Assembly (NCBI RefSeq): GCF_000808535.1
Contig: NZ_JWLV01000047.1
Coordinates: 62,001 to 126,000, forward strand
DNA from: Vibrio sinaloensis
GTDB lineage: Bacteria; Pseudomonadota; Gammaproteobacteria; Enterobacterales; Vibrionaceae
DNA: 64,000 nt
Direction: 5' to 3'
Numbering within the stretch: position 1 is the first letter of the stretch; each line of letters opens with the position of its first letter. This document shows positions 33,280-41,363 of the stretch, piece after piece. A program made the position numbers and the translations under genes. The notes under the pieces were generated by a model that saw only the letters and a program-made list of their open reading frames with translations, was not told where the DNA came from and did not search any database.

Positions 33280-35296
33280 CGGCAACTTGTGGACAAAGTG
33301 GCGCTATCGCTTCAAAACCATGGTGCGCTATCGTCTGATGATTCTGACGTCTGCACCGATATTTTTGACCTTGGTTGCCTTGATAGGCATCACCATCTAT
33401 TGGTCGATTCATTACACATGGCAAAGCGCGCTGCTTGATGTTTCTGAACGCTTGGGCGTTGCGGATAACAGCATCGAGTTAATTCAAGAGAAGCAAGCCA
33501 ATCACGTTAAGGCGTTTTCTGAATCATTCGATTTTGTTTACGCGATCAACAATCAAAGCGAGTTTGATGACTTTAGCGGCTGGGTTTCAGAGCAAAAGCA
33601 TCGCTACAATCTCGACTTCCTGCGTTTTCACCGAGTAGAGAGACCAGAAGACAAGTTTCGCTTCCTAGATTTAACGCTTAAAGAGTCTTTTTTTGATGTG
33701 TTAGACGAGCATGAGCTGGATGAGCTTGATAAAGAACTCGTTAAACGGGCGCAAATTCCGATTTTAAACAGCCAAAAACTTGAAAGGCGCGGGCTGGTGA
33801 GCCGCACTGTCGTCCCTATCTACGATCAAAAAAACAATATCATCGGTTTTTTAGATGGGGGATTGCTGCTCAACAACAGCACGGTGTTGGTCGATCAAAT
33901 CCGCGATCTTATCTATCCGTCTAAACATGACAGCTTGAGACCTGTGGGGACCTTAACTGTCTTTCTGGATGATCTCCGTGTCAGTACCAATGTGCCCCTG
34001 GATAGCAACGATCGAGTCGGACGCGCCATTGGTACGCGCGTCTCTTCAGAGGTCAATCGCGCCGTATTGCATGAAGGGAGAGAGTGGGTCAACCGCGCAT
34101 TTGTGTATGATGCTTGGTACATCACCGCATACCAACCGATACGCGACCAATATGACAATGTGATTGGAATGCTCTACACCGGTTATTTGCTGTGGCCGTT
34201 TGTCAAAGCGTACATGACCAACATCGCTGAAATCTCGGTAACGACACTGCTGTTGCTGTTGGTATCTGGTCTGATTGTTTACCGTGGTTCACGAGATTTG
34301 TTCAATCCGATTGAGCATATTCATCGCGTAGTCAAAATGATTCAAATGGGTAAAGAGACTCGAATTGGCACCTTGGGCTTAGACGAAAACCATGAACTCG
34401 CACAACTTGCTCGCCAATTTGACAACATGCTTGATTTGCTCAAACAGCGGAAAAACGAGTTGAAAGCTGCGGCCATTGAACTTGAAGCCAAGGTAGAAGA
34501 ACGTACCGCCAGCTTGATGGAAAAAACCGAAGACCTTGAGCTTCATATTCAACTCTTGAATCAAACTCGCGATAAGTTGGTTGTAAACGAAAAACTTGCC
34601 GCGCTTGGTGAACTGACTGCTGGGATCGCGCATGAGATCAACAACCCAAGCGCGGTAATACTGGGCAACGTGGAGTTGATTCAATTTGAACTTGGTGATG
34701 ATGCCGAGCGAGTAAAAGAAGAGATAGACGCAATCCACGCGCAAATTGACCGCATTCGTAATATCACACGCAGTTTGCTTCAATACAGCCGTCAAGGTGG
34801 CGTGCAAGACGAGATCACTTGGCAGCATGTCAATCCCGTTGTCGATGAGAGCATTACACTGGTGAAAACGGGCACCAAGAAACGCGATGTTGAGTTTGTT
34901 ACTAAGCTCAATGCCAAAAGCTCTGTCGAGGTCAATCGTCACCAACTGTTGCAGATTTTGGTCAATTTGCAGATGAACGGAATCCACGCAATGGACGGAA
35001 AGGGCAAACTGACGATAACCACCGAGGATTGGTTGGAAGGCGATCGTTGTGTTGGCGCTATCATCCACGTAACGGATCAAGGATGCGGAATTAAGCCTGA
35101 AAATCTGAAACGCATTTTCTCACCTTTCTATACCACCAAACGTGAAGGCACTGGGCTTGGACTGTCTGTCTCCCAAAGTATTCTTAGCCAAACGGGTGGG
35201 GAGCTTAAGGTGGAGTCACAATGGGGCAAGGGGACAACCTTTAGTATCTATCTCCCTCAACGAGCGGAAACCGACTTTAAAATCACCAACCTATAA
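33269..35296 (+). CDS. Membrane sensor histidine kinase with Cache domain
   Basis: A 675-residue kinase. Membrane helix 1 at about 20-45, a large periplasmic sensor of about 270 residues, helix 2 at about 318-338, HAMP, a coiled coil, HisKA with His455 in LGELTAGIAHEINNPSAV, and HATPase with the GCGIKPEN and GTGLGLSV boxes. The sensor ends with AWYITAYQPIRDQYDNVIGMLYTGYL, typical of Cache3/Cache2 fusion domains that bind small carboxylates or other metabolites. The ATG at 33269 follows GGAGGA and overlaps the regulator gene; the earlier in-frame ATG lacks a site. It should phosphorylate the regulator encoded just upstream. Confidence 0.86.
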   Translation: MPNNGNLWTKWRYRFKTMVRYRLMILTSAPIFLTLVALIGITIYWSIHYTWQSALLDVSERLGVADNSIELIQEKQANHVKAFSESFDFVYAINNQSEFDDFSGWVSEQKHRYNLDFLRFHRVERPEDKFRFLDLTLKESFFDVLDEHELDELDKELVKRAQIPILNSQKLERRGLVSRTVVPIYDQKNNIIGFLDGGLLLNNSTVLVDQIRDLIYPSKHDSLRPVGTLTVFLDDLRVSTNVPLDSNDRVGRAIGTRVSSEVNRAVLHEGREWVNRAFVYDAWYITAYQPIRDQYDNVIGMLYTGYLLWPFVKAYMTNIAEISVTTLLLLLVSGLIVYRGSRDLFNPIEHIHRVVKMIQMGKETRIGTLGLDENHELAQLARQFDNMLDLLKQRKNELKAAAIELEAKVEERTASLMEKTEDLELHIQLLNQTRDKLVVNEKLAALGELTAGIAHEINNPSAVILGNVELIQFELGDDAERVKEEIDAIHAQIDRIRNITRSLLQYSRQGGVQDEITWQHVNPVVDESITLVKTGTKKRDVEFVTKLNAKSSVEVNRHQLLQILVNLQMNGIHAMDGKGKLTITTEDWLEGDRCVGAIIHVTDQGCGIKPENLKRIFSPFYTTKREGTGLGLSVSQSILSQTGGELKVESQWGKGTTFSIYLPQRAETDFKITNL

Positions 35297-35304
35297 CATC
35301 TAAC

Positions 35305-35324
35305 GCGGAGCCAAAGTGCTCCGC
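35305..35324 (+). terminator. Hairpin after the two-component operon
   Basis: GCGGAGC / GCTCCGC with a six-base loop, nine bases after the kinase stop; the T tract is weak (TTCTTCT). Confidence 0.5.
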
Positions 35325-35467
35325 TTCTTCTATCTGACATCTTGCTTTGGGGAAAGTGAACCTAAATCACACTTTGCCTGTTAGGAAACAAAGTTAAAAC
35401 AACACTTGAAGTTATTCGCGGTAAACAGTAGTGTGGCGCGGTTTTTCATCATTTAAAGGTAAACACA

Positions 35468-37060
35468 TTGATTTCCACTAATAACATTACGCAGCAATTT
35501 GGTGCTAAGCCGCTGTTTGAAAATATTTCGGTAAAATTCGGTGAAGGTAACCGCTACGGTCTTATTGGTGCAAATGGTTGTGGTAAATCAACCTTTATGA
35601 AGATCCTAAGTGGTGAGCTTGAACCAACAGGCGGTAACGTAAGCTATGACCCAAATGAGCGCGTTGCCAAGCTGAATCAGGATCAGTTCGCATACGAAGA
35701 GTTCACTGTCATCGATACGGTGATTATGGGCTACAAAGAGCTTTGGGAAGTGAAGAAAGAGCGTGACCGCATTTACTCTCTGCCAGAAATGACAGAAGAA
35801 GAAGGCATGCTGGTTGCGGATCTTGAAGTTCAGTTCGCTGAGATGGATGGCTACATGGCGGACGCGAAAGCCGGCGAGCTTTTGCTAGCGGTGGGTATCC
35901 CAGAAGAGCAACATTACGGTCTGATGAGCGAGGTTGCACCAGGTTGGAAACTTCGTGTTCTTCTTGCACAGGTTCTTTTCGCTGACCCGCACATCATGCT
36001 GCTTGACGAACCAACCAACAACTTGGATATGGACACTATTCGCTGGCTAGAAGAAACCCTTAACCAGCGTAACTGCACAATGATCATCATCTCGCACGAC
36101 CGTCACTTCCTAAACTCTGTGTGTACACACATGGCCGATTTGGATTACGGTGAACTGCGTGTTTACCACGGTAACTACGATGAGTACATGACGGCAGCAA
36201 CTCAAGCTCGTGAACGTCTACTGTCTGACAACGCGAAGAAGAAAGCGCAAATTGCAGAGCTGCAAACCTTCGTGGCGCGTTTCTCGGCAAACGCATCAAA
36301 AGCGAAGCAGGCCACCTCTCGTGCGAAACAGATCGATAAGATTCAATTGGATGAAGTTAAGGCATCAAGCCGTCAGAACCCGTTCATTCGTTTTGAGCAA
36401 TCTAAAGAGCTGTTCCGTAACGCTCTGATCGTTGAAAACCTAAGCCAAGGTTTTGAAGACGATCTGTTCAGCAACTTTGATGCGATTTTTGAAGTGGGTG
36501 AACGTGTTGCCATCATCGGTGAAAACGGCGTGGGTAAAACAACGCTGCTTAATACACTGGCGGGCGTCCTCGAGCCACGCACAGGCGAATACAAGTGGTC
36601 AGAAAACTCAAACATTGGCTACTACGCTCAAGACCATGCACATGACTTTGAAGAAGACATGAACTTGATGGATTGGATGGGCCAATGGCGTCAAGAGGGC
36701 GACGACGAGCAAGTTCTGCGTAGCTTCCTTGGACGTATGCTGTTCTCGCAAGATGACATCAAGAAGTCTGTAAAAGTGCTATCGGGTGGTGAGCAAGGTC
36801 GTATGCTGCTAGGTAAACTGCAAATGCATAAGCCAAACATGCTGTTGATGGACGAACCGACGAACCACATGGATATGGAATCTATCGAATCACTGAACAA
36901 CGCACTTGAGCAATACAAGGGCACACTGTTCTTCGTTTCTCACGACCGCGTATTCGTTGACTCACTGGCAACCCGTATTCTAGAGATCAAAGATGGTCAG
37001 ATTCACGATTTCCGCGGTACTTACGCAGAGTTCCTAAAAGCGCGTGGTATTGACGGATAA
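35468..37060 (+). CDS. ybiT: ABC-F family ATPase YbiT
   Basis: A 530-residue soluble protein with two ABC ATPase domains: GANGCGKSTF and LLDEPTNNLD in the first, GENGVGKTTLL, LSGGEQGRM and LMDEPTNHMD in the second, joined by the charged P-site-tRNA-interaction linker (about 225-300). It has the same length as E. coli YbiT and similar sequence throughout. ABC-F proteins act on stalled or starting ribosomes; they are not transporters. The start is TTG at 35468: AAAGG is spaced correctly, and the reading ISTNNITQQFGAKPLFENIS lines up with the first residues of E. coli YbiT, leaving no room for a downstream ATG start. Confidence 0.92.
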   Translation: MISTNNITQQFGAKPLFENISVKFGEGNRYGLIGANGCGKSTFMKILSGELEPTGGNVSYDPNERVAKLNQDQFAYEEFTVIDTVIMGYKELWEVKKERDRIYSLPEMTEEEGMLVADLEVQFAEMDGYMADAKAGELLLAVGIPEEQHYGLMSEVAPGWKLRVLLAQVLFADPHIMLLDEPTNNLDMDTIRWLEETLNQRNCTMIIISHDRHFLNSVCTHMADLDYGELRVYHGNYDEYMTAATQARERLLSDNAKKKAQIAELQTFVARFSANASKAKQATSRAKQIDKIQLDEVKASSRQNPFIRFEQSKELFRNALIVENLSQGFEDDLFSNFDAIFEVGERVAIIGENGVGKTTLLNTLAGVLEPRTGEYKWSENSNIGYYAQDHAHDFEEDMNLMDWMGQWRQEGDDEQVLRSFLGRMLFSQDDIKKSVKVLSGGEQGRMLLGKLQMHKPNMLLMDEPTNHMDMESIESLNNALEQYKGTLFFVSHDRVFVDSLATRILEIKDGQIHDFRGTYAEFLKARGIDG

Positions 37061-37078
37061 TTCGTTGAAAATATTGCT

Positions 37079-37107
37079 AAAAGAGCCTCACTATTGAGGC
37101 TCTTTTT
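37079..37107 (+). terminator. Terminator after ybiT
   Basis: An 11-base-pair stem AAAGAGCCTCA / TGAGGCTCTTT with a CTAT loop and flanking A and T runs. It faces the convergent chemoreceptor gene and may work in both directions. Confidence 0.92.
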
Positions 37108-37138
37108 GTATCCGACTGACTTTCAAATAGACTGCTTT

Positions 37139-39028
37139 CTAATATTTGAACTGTGCGACAATCCCTTCGAGCTTGTGGCTGACGCCTGATACCTGTTCAC
37201 TGCATTTCACAGAACTAGAGACAATTTGATAGGTATTGCCCGCAAGGTGAGCAATCTCTGTGATATTGCGATCGATTTCCGCAGAGACGGCGGACTGTTC
37301 TTCAGAGGCAGTAGCGATTTGCGTATTCATATCAAACATTTCACTGATTTGAGTGCTGATACTCTCAATCGCCGTCACCACTTGATGAGTATGGGTGTTG
37401 GTAGTTCTTGCTTGCTCAGCGCTAGACGCCATTTTCGACACCGTTTGCGAGATACCATTGGTTAATCCTTGGATGGTTGATTCAATCTGGTGGGTCGAAT
37501 CGTTGGTCATCACCGACAATTGGCGAACTTCATCGGCGACGACAGCAAAGCCTCGTCCACTTTCTCCCGCACGGGCGGCTTCAATCGCGGCGTTTAGCGC
37601 AAGTAAATTAGTCTGTTCTGCGATGCTTTGAATGGTCGAGACGACCTGATGAATCTCTCTGCTTTGTTCTTCAAGCGCCATGATTTGCGCTTGCGACTGC
37701 TCAATGCTTTCTGCTAATTCATCAATTCGATCACCAGTATTATGAGTCATATCGAGGGCGTTTTGCGCTTCACTTTTTACACGCTCAGCATTTTGCGCAG
37801 CTGATTCAATGTTGGCGGTAATCTCGTTGGTGGTCATGACCAGCTCATTTACCGCCGTGGCTACCGATTCTGATTCCAGTTTTTGCTGCTCCGCATTCTT
37901 CATGCTTTGAATCGCAGCATGTTCGGAGCTACACGAACTTTCGCTAAGGACATTCATCACGCTTGCTAAATCTTTGATGTGGCCGTGAAGGCTGGCAATA
38001 AACAGGTCAAACGAATTGGCCAGACTCGCCAGTTCATCATTGCCTTTCGCATTCATTCTCACGGTTAAATCACCGTTGCCGCTCGCGATTTGCATCATGA
38101 GTGTATTGATCGCTTTAATTCTGCTCAGAATGCTTCGACCAATCAAAAACAGGAGTGTGGACAACAACACAACGAGTCCAAAGCCAATGGAATGAAGTTG
38201 GCTTTTAATTGCCTCGCTTTTGCTGACAATCGCTGCGTTGATTTCAGATTGGAGACCTGCAATCGCATCCTCTGTCGTATGGACGTTATCTCTCAGCGCT
38301 CCTCGCAATCCTTCATTGGCGCTCAAACCCAATACCACGGTCTTGTCGATATGGGTTAATAAGTTCTCTTTATACTGTTCAAACGCATTAAAAACATTCG
38401 ACGGCATCGGTGAAAACTGAGCAAAACGCGCCATCGCTTGGTTGACCATTTCAATGCTTTCTCTGGACGGAGCGGCGAGATAACTCAGATCAGACTCAAT
38501 GAGTTCGAGCAAAGCAACTTTAAGCAAGAAATCCTCATGTGTAGACACGGTCTTTTTCAGGCGCTCTCGGTCGCCTGCGACTTGCAAAGACAAACTCTGC
38601 TGACCGCTTTGGGCATCAAGCTCATTGACTTGCGCTGCCAATTGATGAAATTGGAGCTGATACTGGTTTAGCGTTGAGACGATTTGTGCGCTTTGTTGAT
38701 TGAGGTTGAGTTGGTGTTCGTTTAGAGAAGCTTGTAGGCCGGAGATACGGCGAGATAGTTGTTCAAATGTGGAGTCAAACTGAGTGACATATTTGCTGTC
38801 TTTGCGAGCAAGAAAATCTTTCTCGTGTCGACGAAGCATGAGTAAATCCACAGAGCTACTCAAGTTGTCGCTGGCTGCCCGTTCTAGCGAGGTGAGGTCT
38901 GCCAAACTTTTTTGTTCGTAGTAGGCGTATACAACAACACCTACGAGTAGAGTCAGATTAATTAAGACCAGTTTTGTTCTGATAGACAGCGAGAGCGTAA
39001 AGCCCTGACCTTTCGGTGTACCAGCCAT
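37139..39028 (-). CDS. Methyl-accepting chemotaxis protein with HBM-type sensor
   Basis: A 629-residue chemoreceptor. Membrane helix 1 at about 15-35, a periplasmic helical domain of about 250 residues opening with LMLRRHEKDFLARKD, the usual mark of the helical bimodular (HBM) sensor, a second membrane helix at about 285-305, HAMP, and the signalling hairpin with the tip EQTNLLALNAAIEAARAGESGRGFAVVADEVRQLS (in parts). HBM receptors often bind organic acids or, by related folds, other small metabolites. The ATG at 39028 has GGAGG five bases ahead. It sits between ybiT and fdhD, so a role in finding substrates for this metabolism is possible but unproven. Confidence 0.88.
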   Translation of the reverse strand: MAGTPKGQGFTLSLSIRTKLVLINLTLLVGVVVYAYYEQKSLADLTSLERAASDNLSSSVDLLMLRRHEKDFLARKDSKYVTQFDSTFEQLSRRISGLQASLNEHQLNLNQQSAQIVSTLNQYQLQFHQLAAQVNELDAQSGQQSLSLQVAGDRERLKKTVSTHEDFLLKVALLELIESDLSYLAAPSRESIEMVNQAMARFAQFSPMPSNVFNAFEQYKENLLTHIDKTVVLGLSANEGLRGALRDNVHTTEDAIAGLQSEINAAIVSKSEAIKSQLHSIGFGLVVLLSTLLFLIGRSILSRIKAINTLMMQIASGNGDLTVRMNAKGNDELASLANSFDLFIASLHGHIKDLASVMNVLSESSCSSEHAAIQSMKNAEQQKLESESVATAVNELVMTTNEITANIESAAQNAERVKSEAQNALDMTHNTGDRIDELAESIEQSQAQIMALEEQSREIHQVVSTIQSIAEQTNLLALNAAIEAARAGESGRGFAVVADEVRQLSVMTNDSTHQIESTIQGLTNGISQTVSKMASSAEQARTTNTHTHQVVTAIESISTQISEMFDMNTQIATASEEQSAVSAEIDRNITEIAHLAGNTYQIVSSSVKCSEQVSGVSHKLEGIVAQFKY

Positions 39029-39155
39029 GGACACCTCCCCTTATTAGACCAATGACGTTGCACAACCACTGATGATGAAGTTTTTGTGACATTTTTGTTT
39101 CAGTGGTTATACAACTAATAGCGTAAAGGGGGTGGTTTGCAAGCTGGGTCAAAGG

Positions 39156-39980
39156 CTATTGATTTCCTTTGACATCAAATTCTATCTTTTCTGCGCCGGT
39201 AAAGACTTGAAACCTCAAACCTTTTGCCCGTGCAATGGTGGTAATGCCAAATTTTTTCGCCAAGTCGAGTCCCATTTGCGTAACACCCGAGCGGGAGAGC
39301 AAAATAGGGATACCCATTTGGGCAACTTTGATCACCATTTCTGAGGTGAGTCGTCCTGTGGTGTAGAAGATTTTGTCGTCACCAATCTCTTGGTTGAGCC
39401 ACATTTCCCCAGCGAGTGTATCAACAGCATTGTGACGACCAACATCCTCGACAAATGACAGAACTTCATCAGATTTGCATACCGCGCAACCATGGACTGC
39501 ACCAGCTTTTTTGTAGGTGTCGTTGTAATGGGTTAACACCTCAAGCGCGGAGTAGATATCGGACTGCTTGATTTTGATTTGCGGCACTTGGTAGTTTTCA
39601 AGTTGCTTCATGACGTTGCCATACATGGTCCCTTGACCGCAGCCAGAGGTGACGGTTTTCTTTTTAAGTGCGCCTTCTATTTCTTTTGTATCTTCTTTCG
39701 TTACAACCGCGGCTGTGTGCGTTTCCCAATCAATAATCACTGACTCTAACGCATCAGGATCAGAGATAAAGCTCTGGTTCTTAAGATAGCCAAGGACGAG
39801 CGATTCAGGTCGAGAGCCCAACGTCATGAGCGTGACCACTTCTTTCCAGTTGAGCATCACAGTCAAAGGACGTTCACAGGCAATTTGCTTGGTAAGCTTT
39901 TCGCCATACTCGTCGAACACTTCTACTTCGATGGTTTGTAGGGGATTTTCACTGGTTTTAATAATGTTCGCTTTCACCAC
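39156..39980 (-). CDS. fdhD: Formate dehydrogenase accessory sulfurtransferase FdhD
   Basis: A 274-residue FdhD protein: ACERPLTVMLN near the N-terminus, VTSGCGQGTMYG (about 112-123), the catalytic HGCAVCKSDEV with the CxxC pair (about 163-173), VEDVGRHNAVDTLAGEM and TTGRLTSEMVIKVAQMGIPILLSRS. It moves sulfur from IscS to the Mo/W-bis-MGD cofactor, which formate dehydrogenases need. It is divergent from DUF3305-DUF3306 and the fdh operon. A possible sigma-54 promoter lies at 40029-40044. Confidence 0.93.
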   Translation of the reverse strand: MVKANIIKTSENPLQTIEVEVFDEYGEKLTKQIACERPLTVMLNWKEVVTLMTLGSRPESLVLGYLKNQSFISDPDALESVIIDWETHTAAVVTKEDTKEIEGALKKKTVTSGCGQGTMYGNVMKQLENYQVPQIKIKQSDIYSALEVLTHYNDTYKKAGAVHGCAVCKSDEVLSFVEDVGRHNAVDTLAGEMWLNQEIGDDKIFYTTGRLTSEMVIKVAQMGIPILLSRSGVTQMGLDLAKKFGITTIARAKGLRFQVFTGAEKIEFDVKGNQ

Positions 39981-40028
39981 ATGAGGTCCTATTGATAACG
40001 TTGGTTATTATTATTGAAACAGCTTACT

Positions 40029-40044
40029 TGCAAATAACATTCCC
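40029..40044 (-). promoter_or_regulatory. Weak candidate sigma-54 promoter for fdhD
   Basis: On the minus strand GGGAATGTTATTTGCA keeps GG and GC at the 12-base offset and a perfect TTGCA -12 element, but the -24 box is poor. A half-matching enhancer-like sequence (TGTGACA-AAA-GTAACAA) is at 40137-40153. Confidence 0.35.
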
Positions 40045-40173
40045 AAGTTTGTCTGTGTCGTGTTTTTGAACTTGTCCATTACCTTACCACAAGATATCGA
40101 ACTACATTTTCAATCAGCGTAGGTACAAATATTGCTTGTGACAAAAGTAACAACAACTCGGGGTAGGTAAACA

Positions 40174-40638
40174 ATGTCAAAACAACCGTCGACTCAAGTC
40201 AATTTAACAAAAACAGAAGAGTTATGGCCGATACAATGTGAGCTTATCTCTCATGAGATCTCTACAGGTATCTGGGTAACCACGCAATGGCAGCTATCGG
40301 GTTTTGAACTCGCACCTAGTGACGCTAGCCAAAACGTGGCGCTTCTTCAGCTTCATCGAGACGAGAGAACAGACTATCGTTTCAATCTTAGCTCCCAGCA
40401 GCCTAAACTCTTTCTTGTACTTGATTCGGTTGATAATGACGACGAGCCTAATATCGTCGCGCTGACAGCTTCTCAAAGCGTTGCTGGGCAATATATGGAT
40501 GGAGATTATCTCGTCCTTTCTAAAGAGATGCCACTTCCGGTACAAGCATGGATGGAAGCCTATATTGGTCGACATGGTGAACTGCTCGAGCAAAGAAGAA
40601 AGAAACGTAAGGGAGCAGGGCGCGCTAGTGGCAACTAA
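40174..40638 (+). CDS. DUF3305 family protein
   Basis: A 154-residue soluble protein with a central beta-rich domain (WPIQCELISHEISTGIWVTTQWQLSGFEL at the start) and a basic C-terminus (EQRRKKRKGAGRASG). I recognise it as DUF3305, which is seen almost only beside formate dehydrogenase genes and is paired with DUF3306. Function is unknown; context suggests a part in maturation or supply of formate dehydrogenase. It overlaps the next gene by 11 bases. It is divergent from fdhD. Confidence 0.78.
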   Translation: MSKQPSTQVNLTKTEELWPIQCELISHEISTGIWVTTQWQLSGFELAPSDASQNVALLQLHRDERTDYRFNLSSQQPKLFLVLDSVDNDDEPNIVALTASQSVAGQYMDGDYLVLSKEMPLPVQAWMEAYIGRHGELLEQRRKKRKGAGRASGN

Positions 40639-41173
40639 TTTTCTAAGTCGTTGGTCTCAACGCAAACTGGATGTCGGTTTCGATAAGGCAGAAGAAAGCG
40701 TTGAAACCAACGAATCAGCGCGAGTCAGTGAGGCTGAAAGCCACGTCGAAAAGCCGTATGAGACTACAACGGATGACGCTCAAATTCTTTCTGATGGAAG
40801 TGATGCTCAGGGTGTGGCGACACTGCTTGCGTCACAAGTAGAGAGTAGCGTTAAGAAAGCCGCACTTCGGAAGTTGTTTTTATCGGGTGAGTTTAGTGAA
40901 GTAGACCGCCTCAATGACTATGATCATGATTATCAATCGGTTAAGTCATTGTCGAGTGAAGTTGCCAGTAAACTGAGAGATTGGGTCAATGATGAAAGCG
41001 AAGATAAAGACATGGAGTCACACTCTTCCGCTAGTGACCATGAACCCTCGACTGAGCCAGCCGATGCCACATTGGCTGCGGATTCACAAAACGTCATTAA
41101 CGCAGAAGGCGAGGACTCGACCTTAGATGCTGGCAGTGAACAGGTGGGACAAAATATACCACACAAACAATAG
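40628..41173 (+). CDS. DUF3306 family protein
   Basis: A 181-residue acidic protein. The start MATNFLSRWSQRKLDV (GTG at 40628, with AGGG upstream) and the middle KKAALRKLFLSGEFSEVDRLNDYDHDYQSV are the conserved parts of DUF3306; the ends are low-complexity and rich in Glu, Asp and Ser. It overlaps DUF3305, so both are made together. Unknown function, tied to formate dehydrogenase by genomic context. Its 3' end runs into a strong terminator and, at 41145-41161, an imperfect copy of the enhancer repeat. Confidence 0.75.
   Translation: MATNFLSRWSQRKLDVGFDKAEESVETNESARVSEAESHVEKPYETTTDDAQILSDGSDAQGVATLLASQVESSVKKAALRKLFLSGEFSEVDRLNDYDHDYQSVKSLSSEVASKLRDWVNDESEDKDMESHSSASDHEPSTEPADATLAADSQNVINAEGEDSTLDAGSEQVGQNIPHKQ
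41145..41161. promoter_or_regulatory. Imperfect enhancer repeat upstream of fdh
   Basis: TGGGACAAAATATACCA shows one good half (TGGGACA) and one degenerate half in the same 7-3-7 layout as the other copies. It lies within the last codons of the DUF3306 gene. Confidence 0.4.
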
Positions 41174-41197
41174 GTACATTTTGACTAAATACTAACT

Positions 41198-41230
41198 AAA
41201 GCGGGTGGGACATTTTGTCTCGCCCGCTTT
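41198..41230 (+). terminator. Terminator after DUF3306, overlapping an enhancer repeat
   Basis: A 15-base-pair stem from AAAGCGGGTGGGACA (41198-41212) to its partner ending CCCGCTTT (41216-41230), with a TTT loop, two G-T pairs and TTTTC after it. The top of the hairpin is the same DNA as the enhancer-like repeat, so one sequence may serve two roles. Confidence 0.8.
41206..41222. promoter_or_regulatory. Candidate enhancer at the fdh promoter
   Basis: TGGGACATTTTGTCTCG; its complement CGAGACAAAATGTCCCA differs from the tup enhancer TGAGACAAAATGTCGCA at two of 17 positions. The centre is about 78 bases upstream of the fdh -24 element, a distance like that at tup. Confidence 0.65.
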
Positions 41231-41261
41231 TCATTTCTCGTTATCTCACTGCATTTTCCCC

Positions 41262-41274
41262 TAAGTTATTGATA
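41262..41274 (-). promoter_or_regulatory. IHF site at the fdh promoter
   Basis: TAAGTTATTGATA is the complement of TATCAATAACTTA, a match to WATCAANNNNTTR at every position. It lies between the enhancer repeat and the sigma-54 promoter, as at tup. Confidence 0.7.
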
Positions 41275-41291
41275 AATTTATATTAAAAAGT

Positions 41292-41307
41292 TGGTACAGC
41301 AATTGCT
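41292..41307 (+). promoter_or_regulatory. Sigma-54 promoter of the formate dehydrogenase operon
   Basis: TGGTACAGCAATTGCT matches the sigma-54 consensus with one change in the -24 box (C to T) and a perfect -12 box; GG and GC are 12 bases apart. Transcription would start near 41318, 46 bases before the first gene. Confidence 0.78.
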
Positions 41308-41363
41308 ACCACTCAGCAGAGTGAATATTCATGTTCTTACTGGAATAGAACTGGAAGTGAGCA

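Noticed and set aside
34379..35080. 233-codon open frame on the minus strand opposite the sensor kinase
   Set aside because: Antisense to the HisKA/HATPase region; no start signal and no family resemblance.
41268..41281. FNR box upstream of fdh (TTGATAAATTTATA)
   Set aside because: Only the left half-site matches; the TTGAT is better explained as part of the IHF site on the minus strand.
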